A stretch of DNA of 5,134 nt from a bacterium (GTDB lineage: Bacteria; CSSED10-310; JAJRTK01): the NCBI GenBank assembly GCA_024278345.1, contig JAJRTK010000219.1:1-5134 (forward strand), in the 5' to 3' direction. The notes under the pieces were generated by a model that searched no databases, was not told the DNA's origin, and was given only the letters and a program-made list of their open reading frames with translations. This document shows positions 1 through 5,134 of the stretch, one piece after another. The translations under genes were made by a program, and so were the position numbers. Every line of letters starts with the position of its first letter. The stretch's first letter is position 1.

Positions 1-80
1 AACCCGGCGACTGGCGCGAGCAGGCTTGCACGCGACAGGAGCGGACCTCAGCAAAAAAAAGGAACCACGCTCCTCAGTAG
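1..80 (+). CDS. Possible 3' end of an upstream gene (partial)
   Basis: The third forward frame is open from the left edge and ends at a TAG at 78-80. It reads about 25 residues, beginning PGDWREQACTRQ and ending KKRNHAPQ, a hydrophilic, charged tail that would suit the C-terminus of a protein. The stop lies 14 bases before the ATG at 95, and the ribosome binding site of that next gene (GAGGG, 85-89) falls in the gap, which is typical operon spacing. Nothing here identifies a family. The alternative is that this is untranslated leader and the open frame is chance; 25 codons without a stop is weak evidence by itself. Confidence 0.4.
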   Translation, partial: PGDWREQACTRQERTSAKKRNHAPQ

Positions 81-84
81 AAAC

Positions 85-89
85 GAGGG
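85..89 (+). promoter_or_regulatory. Ribosome binding site deciding the start at 95
   Basis: GAGGG lies 5 bases before the ATG at 95. The same frame is open further upstream, with a possible TTG at 26, but that codon has no comparable site. Initiation at 95 also puts the hydrophobic anchor at the very N-terminus. Confidence 0.6.
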
Positions 90-94
90 TTGCC

Positions 95-2098
95 ATGGGC
101 AAAATGCGCATCGCCTTTCCTTACTTGTTGTTCGCTGCCATGGCCGCGGGAGTCGTCTGGTCCAACGTCGGACCAGCTCCAGTGAGCGATGGAGCCCGGG
201 TTGCCTCTGAACGGGCGGAGGGGTCAGAGACGCAGCGCCACTGGATCGATCCCGTTTGCAGGATGGAAGTGAACCCTTCCTGGGGTTTCGTTCACGAGCT
301 CGACGGTCGGCGCCGTTATTTTTGTTCCAAGCGTTGCCTGGCGGATTTTGCCGCCGATCCCGGGAAAGTTCTGGGTCGCCGTTGCATGGTTTGCCGAAAG
401 GGGCTTTCGGGAGACGTTCCTTGGGTCGCAACCTACATGGACCGGAAGTTCCAGTTTTGTTCCGCCGCCCATCGCGCACGATTCAAGGTCGATCCGGCGG
501 GCTTTTTCATGCATCGGATGTGGGGAATCCCCGATTGGCTCTACTACCTCTCCATCGCCATTGTCTTGCTTGTATCATTCGTGATGTTCGAGGGTCGAGA
601 GCTCTTTTCGCGCCGGCGGAGCGCATCTCCGGGCGGCATTGTTTCGGCGGTGGCCCTCTTGGATCCGCCTCCGGTACGGGTGGACATCTTTCGATGGGGG
701 TTGGTGCGCCGGCTTCTTCTGTCGCGAGTCTTCCGCTTTAGCCTTCAATTCGTGGTGGGTTCCTTCTTTTTTTTGATCCTGGCAGCCGGGCTGTTTGGGA
801 ACCAAAACCCGGCCCTGAACGTCGCACCGCTCTTGACCTGGACGGTTTGGTGGGGCGGGTTGGTGGTTCTCATCATGTTTGCGGGGAAGGCCTGGTGCTA
901 CGTCTGTCCGTGGGACGCCGTGGCCGGGTGGTTGGAGAAATGGAGCCTTTGGAGGAAAACCAAGGGTACGGGGCTGGAGACGAAGTGGCCGCGGTTGATT
1001 CGAAACGTGGCGCTGGCGACCATTTTGTTCGTGGGTCTGACCTGGATAGAGCTGGGGTTTGGCGTGACGATGAAGCCAGAGGTAACGGCATGGCTTGGGA
1101 TCGGGATGCTTGTGATGGCGGTGGTTTCGGCTTTTCTTTTCCACCGAAAGAGCTTTTGCCGGTACGGATGCCTGGTGGGCCGCGTGAGTGGGCTCTATGC
1201 GATGTTTTCCGGGATCGAGGTTCGCCCGCGCCACAGCGACACCTGCCAGTCTTGCCGAACGAAGGAGTGCGTTCGCGGAAGTGAGACGGCTTATGGCTGC
1301 CCGACCTTCCTTTACCCGGGCGGGCTCCAGACGAACACTTACTGCATCCAGTGCGCCGAGTGTCTTCAGGCTTGTCCTCACGATAATCTGGCCGTGAACC
1401 TCCGACCGTGGGGCGCGGATCTGGCCGTTGAAGGGCGGCCTCGGACGGATGAGGCCTACCTGGCCCTGCTGATGTTGTCCATAACAGGGTTTCACGGTCT
1501 CACCATGACGCCGGTTTGGCAGGAGTTTCTAAAGGTTTTGGAGTCAGGGTTTTCCATGGGTTCCATGGGGAGTTTCAGCTTGGGAATGGCGGTGCTCATG
1601 CTTGCGCCGATCCTTCTCTATGCAGCCCTCGTCTGGATTTCCTACCGAATCGCCGGGGGGCGGGGGTGCCAAGCCAAGCGGAGGAACGGGAAGATCGGCT
1701 ACCACAACTACTTCGTTCGGTATGCTTATTGTCTGTTGCCCATCGCCCTCTTCTACCATTTGGCACACAATCTCGAGCACCTTCTGATGGAGGGCCCGAA
1801 AGTCGTGGCTCTCTTGAGCGATCCCTTCGGTTGGGGTTGGAACTTGCTGGGAACAGCTTCGTGGAGAATTCCACCCCTCGTTTCTCTGGACGTCTTATGG
1901 GTGCTACAGGTCATTTTGGTGGGGGTTGGCCATGTCTACAGTTTATGGGCAGCCCGAAACATCGCTCGCAGGTTGTTCCCCGACAAGGTGATGGCTTCCA
2001 GGAGTCAGTGGCCGATGCTCATCGGAATGATCGCCTTCAGTGTTTTGAGCTTGTGGCTCCTGAAACAGCCCATGGAGATGCGTTCTTCGGTGATGTAG
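95..2098 (+). CDS. Membrane polyferredoxin (NapH/NosR-type) with two N-terminal YHS metal-binding modules
   Basis: A 667-residue inner-membrane protein that probably moves electrons across or along the membrane. Residues 5-22 form an uncleaved anchor. Two YHS/TRASH-like modules follow: 52-93 (DPVCRM, then FCSKRC; Cys55, 77, 81) and 97-138 (Cys97, 100, 122 and His126). A helix at about 149-165 ends in RRR, so the YHS pair should be periplasmic. Further helices lie near 215-235, 246-265, 303-322, 329-349, 453-475, 494-517, 539-560, 599-620 and 640-657, with basic loops consistently on the cytoplasmic side. Fe-S motifs are Cys268-x2-Cys271-Pro, Cys355-x3-Cys359, and a ferredoxin insert with Cys384, 387, 392, 402 and Cys417, 420, 423, 427. 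This is the NapH/NosR/CcoG superfamily, which hands electrons to periplasmic reductases or reduces metals. The C-terminal helices carry His467, 555, 558, 562 and 613. NosR itself is unlikely because no FMN domain is present. The family call is firm; the substrate is unknown. A nitrous-oxide-reductase-type context is a guess from recalled relatives. Confidence 0.88.
   Translation: MGKMRIAFPYLLFAAMAAGVVWSNVGPAPVSDGARVASERAEGSETQRHWIDPVCRMEVNPSWGFVHELDGRRRYFCSKRCLADFAADPGKVLGRRCMVCRKGLSGDVPWVATYMDRKFQFCSAAHRARFKVDPAGFFMHRMWGIPDWLYYLSIAIVLLVSFVMFEGRELFSRRRSASPGGIVSAVALLDPPPVRVDIFRWGLVRRLLLSRVFRFSLQFVVGSFFFLILAAGLFGNQNPALNVAPLLTWTVWWGGLVVLIMFAGKAWCYVCPWDAVAGWLEKWSLWRKTKGTGLETKWPRLIRNVALATILFVGLTWIELGFGVTMKPEVTAWLGIGMLVMAVVSAFLFHRKSFCRYGCLVGRVSGLYAMFSGIEVRPRHSDTCQSCRTKECVRGSETAYGCPTFLYPGGLQTNTYCIQCAECLQACPHDNLAVNLRPWGADLAVEGRPRTDEAYLALLMLSITGFHGLTMTPVWQEFLKVLESGFSMGSMGSFSLGMAVLMLAPILLYAALVWISYRIAGGRGCQAKRRNGKIGYHNYFVRYAYCLLPIALFYHLAHNLEHLLMEGPKVVALLSDPFGWGWNLLGTASWRIPPLVSLDVLWVLQVILVGVGHVYSLWAARNIARRLFPDKVMASRSQWPMLIGMIAFSVLSLWLLKQPMEMRSSVM
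1552..1569 (+). repeat. Perfect 9-bp tandem duplication inside the polyferredoxin gene
   Basis: TTCCATGGG occurs twice back to back and keeps the frame, encoding the SMGSMG stretch in the periplasmic loop before the helix at residue 494. It is probably a neutral in-frame duplication. Confidence 0.7.
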
Positions 2099-2127
2099 CA
2101 GGTAACGAGCGGGCCTTGAAAAAAACG

Positions 2128-2198
2128 GGCCTCACGGCCAAGGAGAGTGATTCAGGCTACTGCCACAGATTGGGTTTCTGGAGGCCGTGATCAGGGCC
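2128..2198 (+). other. Imperfect inverted repeat in the 119-bp spacer
   Basis: TCACGGCC (2132-2139) is perfectly complementary to GGCCGTGA (2183-2190), and an outer GGCC pair (2128-2131 with 2195-2198) could extend the stem past a bulge. The loop is 43 bases and there is no T-run, so this is not an intrinsic terminator. It lies just upstream of the ribosome binding site at 2205 and could be an mRNA fold or a protein-binding site. No convincing promoter boxes were found in the spacer. Chance is a real alternative in GC-rich DNA. Confidence 0.35.
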
Positions 2199-2204
2199 AG
2201 ACTC

Positions 2205-2211
2205 AGGAGGG
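2205..2211 (+). promoter_or_regulatory. Very strong ribosome binding site of the beta-helix gene
   Basis: AGGAGGG, a near-perfect anti-16S match, lies 6 bases before the ATG at 2218. It is the strongest such site among the three main genes and suggests that the secreted protein is translated independently and at high level. Confidence 0.85.
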
Positions 2212-2217
2212 TTAACC

Positions 2218-4188
2218 ATGAAGATCGAAAGTGATAGGGTGCGTGTTCTTTCAGTCTTGGGCATTGTGGCGAATCTGTTGGCGGTGCCCTTGACGGCGAA
2301 TGGGGCCACGTTCAACGTGGGCACGGGAGCGGAACTTTCCAGTGCCCTAGCCAGTGCGGCAAGTAACGTAGAGGACGATACCATCGTGCTTGCGGCCGGG
2401 ACTTACGCTATTTCCGCGACTTTGCTCTATAATTCGAGCGAAGCGAGAGCCTTGGCGCTCAACGGAGCGGGAATGGGCGTCACCGTTTTGGACGGGGGAA
2501 GCGTGCGGCAGATCATGAGTTTGGTGGCCACTGCCGCGGGGGCCTCGATTGCGGTTTCGAACATGACCTTCCAAAATGGTTCGACCTCTGGCTCTGGCGG
2601 GGCATTGGCCGCGGAAACGACATCGGGGACATTGACCATCGACAGATGCGAGATCACCGACAGCAAGGCAACCGGTGGGGCTTCGGTGGGGGGCGCGGCA
2701 AACTTGTTTTCAGATACCGGAACGATCCTTGTCACGGGAAGTTTCTTTCGCCGGAATAGTTCGGCGGGGAATGTTGGCGGTCTCTACGCAGGGACGACCA
2801 CCGGCGCAATCCAGTTTGTGGATTCGACATTTGAAGACAACTCGGTGGTGAACTCCGGCGGCAGCATCTATTTTGGTGATGGCGGTGGCGCCATGGCCTA
2901 CAATGACGGCGCTGGCGCTCAGATCCTGGTCCAGGGATGCACTTTTCGCAACAACACCGCCGCCGGCGGCGACAACCCGGACGGCGGAGGGTTGATGACC
3001 TACCAGCTCGGCTCTGGTGTCTTGGCGACATTGGAGAACAATCTGTTCACTGGGAACCAGGCCGGTCTTGGCGGTGGCGGTTGCATCATCCGGATGAATG
3101 TCAGTGGGACAGTGGAGTTTCATGGCAATCAGTTTCAGGGGAACTCCACGACTCTCGGGACCGGCGGCGGTGCTCTGATTTACGTGAACAATGCCACGGT
3201 TCGGCACACGGGAAACAGCTACAGCTCCAACCAGGCGGGAACCGATGGCGCTGGTTTGTGGCTGGAGCAGTTCCAGGGGCTCGCTGAAGTCAAGTCCAAC
3301 ACATTTCGGGGCAACATGGCCGGGAACAACGGTGGTGGAGCAGGAATCGCCGTCGAAACGGCGACGGTCACCTGGACCCGAAACCTCGTATCAGGAAACA
3401 GCGCCACGGGCGTTGGCGGGGGTCTTTCCTACGCCACGAACAGCGGTTCGCTCCAGGCGTCGAACAACACCTATTACGGGAATTCAGCTTCCGGAGATGG
3501 AGGCGGTCTCTATCTCTACTTCGATCAGACCACTGCCCAGTTTGACATAGCTAACGACATCCTATGGAATGATTCTCCCAATGAGCTTGCCTATTCCTCG
3601 GGCACGGGAAGCGGGAGCGTGAGTCTGCGTTATTGTGATGCCAGTGGGAGTTCTGAGGAGACCTGGTTCGGCACCGGTTGTCTGAGCGCCGATCCGCTTT
3701 TTGCCGATCCGGGGAACGGTGATCTCCGCCTGACCTGGGCGAGCTTTCCCACAACGGACACGACGAAATCACCTGCGATTGACACGGGAGATCCGATTTC
3801 TTCTTTGGATCCTGATGGAACCCGGGCTGACATGGGAGCGATCCCTTTCAACCAGAACCCCTCTTCAACACCGACACCTTCTCCGACGCCGCCGTCCCAG
3901 GCCACATCGACCCCGACATGGACAAACACGCCACCTCCCACAGCCACTCCAACGCCCCGGTCCTGCGCCATTTGCGTGGACACGGACTACGACGGAGTGC
4001 CGGACTGTTGGGATCTCTGCCCCGATACGGGATCCAGGCGGTATGTTAACACCAACGGCTGTACTGGCTCTGGAGTCGCCAGCCATTGGGAACGGTGGGG
4101 ACTTCTCTTGTTCCTCCTGCTGGTTTTTGCGGCCCACGTCCGAAAACGGAAGCAAATGTCCAAAAAACCCAGGCACCAGACTCCGTGA
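2218..4188 (+). CDS. Secreted, surface-anchored right-handed beta-helix protein with Pmp-type repeats
   Basis: A 656-residue exported protein with no recognised enzymatic residues. Residues 1-29 are a signal peptide (basic start, hydrophobic core, likely cleavage after ANG). Residues 30 to about 450 form a parallel beta-helix of roughly 11 rungs. Copies of [ST]-[FY]-x-x-N followed by a Gly-rich GGG-[AL] turn start near 117, 145, 175, 204, 242, 276, 305, 334, 362, 390 and 418, mostly 28-30 residues apart. This is the FxxN/GGA pattern of polymorphic outer-membrane protein repeats. Residues about 490-544 (ADPLFADPGNGDLRLT, SPAIDTGD, DPDGTRADMGAIPF) match the ending called choice-of-anchor Q. A Pro/Thr/Ser linker (547-581) leads to a five-Cys module with DTDYDGVPD and then a membrane tail (about 627-641) followed by RKRK. 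It is probably exposed at the surface, in adhesion, matrix or envelope structure. NosD is unlikely because of the tail and the Gly-rich rungs. Its role beside redox genes is unknown. Confidence 0.85.
   Translation: MKIESDRVRVLSVLGIVANLLAVPLTANGATFNVGTGAELSSALASAASNVEDDTIVLAAGTYAISATLLYNSSEARALALNGAGMGVTVLDGGSVRQIMSLVATAAGASIAVSNMTFQNGSTSGSGGALAAETTSGTLTIDRCEITDSKATGGASVGGAANLFSDTGTILVTGSFFRRNSSAGNVGGLYAGTTTGAIQFVDSTFEDNSVVNSGGSIYFGDGGGAMAYNDGAGAQILVQGCTFRNNTAAGGDNPDGGGLMTYQLGSGVLATLENNLFTGNQAGLGGGGCIIRMNVSGTVEFHGNQFQGNSTTLGTGGGALIYVNNATVRHTGNSYSSNQAGTDGAGLWLEQFQGLAEVKSNTFRGNMAGNNGGGAGIAVETATVTWTRNLVSGNSATGVGGGLSYATNSGSLQASNNTYYGNSASGDGGGLYLYFDQTTAQFDIANDILWNDSPNELAYSSGTGSGSVSLRYCDASGSSEETWFGTGCLSADPLFADPGNGDLRLTWASFPTTDTTKSPAIDTGDPISSLDPDGTRADMGAIPFNQNPSSTPTPSPTPPSQATSTPTWTNTPPPTATPTPRSCAICVDTDYDGVPDCWDLCPDTGSRRYVNTNGCTGSGVASHWERWGLLLFLLLVFAAHVRKRKQMSKKPRHQTP
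3856..3960 (+). repeat. Low-complexity Pro/Thr linker coding region
   Basis: Residues 547-581 of the beta-helix protein are almost entirely Pro, Thr and Ser (STPTPSPTPPS, TPPPTATPTP), encoded by ACN/CCN-rich DNA. Such linkers separate a surface domain from its anchor and are prone to length variation. Confidence 0.8.
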
Positions 4189-4191
4189 GAA

Positions 4192-4221
4192 CCAGCTCCT
4201 TCACGCTTGTTTTGGGGCTGG
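4192..4221 (+). other. Intergenic hairpin after the beta-helix gene
   Basis: CCAGCTCC (4192-4199) pairs with GGGGCTGG (4214-4221) to give an 8-bp stem with one G-U pair and a 14-base loop, 3 bases after the stop codon at 4186-4188. The following bases (CTTCCGCTC) are not a T-run, so a classical intrinsic terminator is not supported. It could stabilise or process the upstream mRNA, or attenuate read-through into the ferredoxin gene. Confidence 0.45.
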
Positions 4222-4256
4222 CTTCCGCTCATGGTGCGCGGCTCAAATTCTTGTCC

Positions 4257-4260
4257 AGGA
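4257..4260 (+). promoter_or_regulatory. Ribosome binding site deciding the start at 4267
   Basis: AGGA (in AGGAAAG) lies 6 bases before the ATG at 4267. The frame is open back to a TTG at 4207, but that start lies inside the hairpin at 4192-4221 and would add 20 residues unlike NapF N-termini. Confidence 0.6.
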
Positions 4261-4266
4261 AAGCTC

Positions 4267-4845
4267 ATGACGAACCTATCAAGGCGCGAGTTCTTCACGG
4301 GGTGGCGCGAGCTTTTATCGTCGCGACTGGAAAAAGTTCGGCAATCTAGCGTGCCAGGGGAGAAACGCCAGCCTCAGCCCTTTCTTCGGCCGCCAGGCGC
4401 CCTGCCGGGAAAAAAATTCTTGGAGCTTTGTCAGCAGTGCCCCGACTGCCTGGTGGCCTGCCCTAAGGAAGCGATCCGCTTTCTTGGGCACGAATTTGGG
4501 AAACTGGCCGGCACGCCAGCGGTGATCCCACGGGATTCTCCATGTTGGCTCTGCAAAGATCTTCCCTGTATCGCGGCCTGCACCACTGGGGCGCTTCAGC
4601 CCGTCGAAGTGGCGGAGGTAAAAATGGGCAAAGCGCGGATCAACTATGGCGCGTGCTACGTTTCCACGGGGCAACCTTGCGACTACTGCGTGATGCGCTG
4701 CCCCCTCAAACCCAGTGCTGTTCGATGGGGGAATCAGAACTTGCCAGAGATCGATGTCGATGCCTGTACAGGTTGCGGGGTTTGTGACTATCTCTGTCCC
4801 GCCAATGCCATTGAGATCGCCCCGGCTTCCTGGTTCGATTGGTAG
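4267..4845 (+). CDS. NapF-like cytoplasmic ferredoxin with four [4Fe-4S] cysteine sets
   Basis: A 192-residue soluble iron-sulfur protein. It opens with LSRREFF (residues 4-10) and has an RPP at 41-43, both typical of ferredoxin-type NapF. The Arg pair resembles a Tat motif, but no hydrophobic stretch follows, so it should stay in the cytoplasm. Sixteen Cys form four sets: 55, 58, 61, 65 (followed by Pro); 93, 96, 101, 105; 130, 138, 141, 145 (followed by Pro); and 167, 170, 173, 177 (followed by Pro). The wide spacing of the third set (C-x7-C) also occurs in NapF and related NapG/MauM proteins. NapF is known to interact with the cytoplasmic precursor of the NapA nitrate reductase and help its maturation. 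Here there is no NapA in view, and the likely partner is the polyferredoxin at 95-2098. NapG is less likely because there is no signal peptide. The multi-cluster ferredoxin call is firm; the NapF assignment is probable. Confidence 0.85.
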   Translation: MTNLSRREFFTGWRELLSSRLEKVRQSSVPGEKRQPQPFLRPPGALPGKKFLELCQQCPDCLVACPKEAIRFLGHEFGKLAGTPAVIPRDSPCWLCKDLPCIAACTTGALQPVEVAEVKMGKARINYGACYVSTGQPCDYCVMRCPLKPSAVRWGNQNLPEIDVDACTGCGVCDYLCPANAIEIAPASWFDW

Positions 4846-4941
4846 GAGAAAAGTTCAAGATGCCGATGCCAACGACCTTTGGCCCCTATTTGCGCTCGAA
4901 GAGTTGGAGCCGTTATCCTGGCCCTTGTTTTCCGTATTGCC

Positions 4942-5134
4942 TCACCGATTCCACCCGACACCGACCTTCTTGGAGGACCGTTGCCATGAAGCTGGGTCGT
5001 GCTCTTCTTTTAGGGCGGAGTTCTCGGCAAACCCTTTGTCTTCTTCGTGTTGCGTTCCGCTCCCATCGGTCGCCATCCGACGCCCGCTGCTCGCCATTAT
5101 CGCCGCCTTCGTCATCCATTGCCCTAGGGCTGGA
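4942..5134 (-). CDS. Candidate C-terminal end of a convergent gene (partial, hypothetical)
   Basis: On the - strand one frame is open from the right edge to a TGA at 4944-4942, about 63 codons. An internal ATG at 5115-5113 would give a 57-residue protein. The product is hydrophilic and balanced in charge, with stretches such as MTKAAIMASSGRRM, THEN-type charged runs like HEEDKGFAENSALKEEH, and the ending KKVGVGWNR. It reads more like real protein than the Arg- or Ser-rich translations of the other frames, and the - strand is purine-rich here, as coding strands often are. No domain is recognised. If real, transcription of the ferredoxin gene and this gene would converge. The main alternative is non-coding spacer. 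Confidence 0.3.
   Translation of the reverse strand, partial: PALGQWMTKAAIMASSGRRMATDGSGTQHEEDKGFAENSALKEEHDPASWQRSSKKVGVGWNR
4986..5134 (+). CDS. Candidate start of a downstream gene (partial, doubtful)
   Basis: GGAGGA at 4972-4977, 8 bases before the ATG, is a strong ribosome binding site, and the first residues (MKLGRALLLG) look like the start of a signal peptide. The frame then turns Ser/Arg/Pro-rich (SSRQTLCLLRVAFRSHRSP) and runs off the window. Either the gene is real with a frameshift or sequence error early on, or the site is accidental. It conflicts with the - strand candidate at 4942-5134; at most one is likely to be real. Confidence 0.2.
   Translation, partial: MKLGRALLLGRSSRQTLCLLRVAFRSHRSPSDARCSPLSPPSSSIALGL

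Larger units (their letters stand above)
4846..5134. other. Unresolved 3' region after the ferredoxin gene
   Basis: No recognisable protein is encoded in these 289 bases. The + strand is pyrimidine-rich here, unlike the genes before it, which favours coding on the - strand or none. Two forward ATGs have ribosome binding sites: 4860 (AGGAGA at 4844-4849, 10 bases away) and 4986 (GGAGGA at 4972-4977, 8 bases away). They share one frame, open to the edge, but its product is rich in Ser, Arg, Pro and Cys. A weak hairpin (GCCAA 4868-4872 with TTGGC 4879-4883) has no T-run, so no terminator is supported. Confidence 0.5.

Noticed and set aside
26-94. TTG start at 26 extending the polyferredoxin by 23 residues
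   Set aside because: There is no good ribosome binding site, the extra residues are polar and would displace the anchor from the N-terminus, and the ATG at 95 has GAGGG at proper spacing just after a possible upstream stop at 80.
575-1495. 306-codon open frame on the - strand
   Set aside because: Its translation is rich in His, Pro, Arg and Gln with no domain, and it lies wholly antisense to the well-supported polyferredoxin gene. Long antisense frames are common in GC-rich genes.
2147-2215. 22-codon GTG frame in the 119-bp spacer after AAGGAG
   Set aside because: The AAGGAG is only 1 base from the GTG, too close for initiation, and the product has no recognisable feature.
2958-2971. Perfect 14-base palindrome CGCCGCCGGCGGCG
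   Set aside because: It lies inside the beta-helix gene and is explained by Ala-Ala-Gly-Gly codons in GC-rich DNA.
2218-4188. Beta-helix protein as NosD
   Set aside because: NosD is shorter and lacks Pmp-type GGG rungs, a Pro/Thr linker, a calcium-type Cys module and a membrane tail. No NosF/NosY ABC genes follow in the window.
4270-4300. Tat signal in the NapF-like protein (SRREFF)
   Set aside because: No hydrophobic segment follows the Arg pair. The motif is part of the normal NapF N-terminus.
4868-4883. Short hairpin GCCAA/TTGGC as terminator of the ferredoxin gene
   Set aside because: The stem is only 5 bp and no T-run follows on either strand.

Overview
The window looks like a piece of a Gram-negative bacterial chromosome, moderately GC-rich by eye. 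All three convincing genes are on the + strand. The phylum cannot be fixed from sequence alone. The Pro/Thr-rich linker, the DxDxDG calcium-type motif and the IPTL/PEP-CTERM-like membrane tail on the secreted protein suggest a lineage with exosortase-like surface sorting, such as many uncultured environmental bacteria. No tRNA, rRNA, CRISPR array, insertion sequence or integrase was seen.

Layout: (1) positions 1-80 may hold the 3' end of an upstream gene. (2) 95-2098 encodes a large integral-membrane polyferredoxin. It has an N-terminal anchor, two periplasmic YHS/TRASH-like metal-binding modules, about ten further membrane helices, NapH/NosR-type cysteine motifs and a cytoplasmic two-cluster ferredoxin insert. 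(3) 2099-2217 is a 119-bp spacer with an imperfect inverted repeat and a very strong ribosome binding site. (4) 2218-4188 encodes a secreted right-handed beta-helix protein with Pmp-type FxxN...GGG repeats, a choice-of-anchor-Q-like end, a Pro/Thr linker, a calcium-type Cys module and a C-terminal membrane tail. (5) 4189-4266 is a short spacer with a good hairpin. (6) 4267-4845 encodes a cytoplasmic four-cluster ferredoxin of NapF type. (7) 4846-5134 is unresolved, with weak coding candidates on both strands.

How they may work together: the polyferredoxin and the NapF-like ferredoxin are a natural redox pair. They could carry electrons between the quinone pool or cytoplasm and a periplasmic metalloenzyme or its maturation, as NapH/NapF and NosR do for nitrate and nitrous oxide reductases. 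The YHS modules sit where NosR carries its periplasmic flavin domain, which suggests metal (possibly copper) handling coupled to electron transfer. This is inference: no terminal reductase lies in the window. The beta-helix protein between the two redox genes is not an obvious NosD, and its link to the redox pair is unknown.
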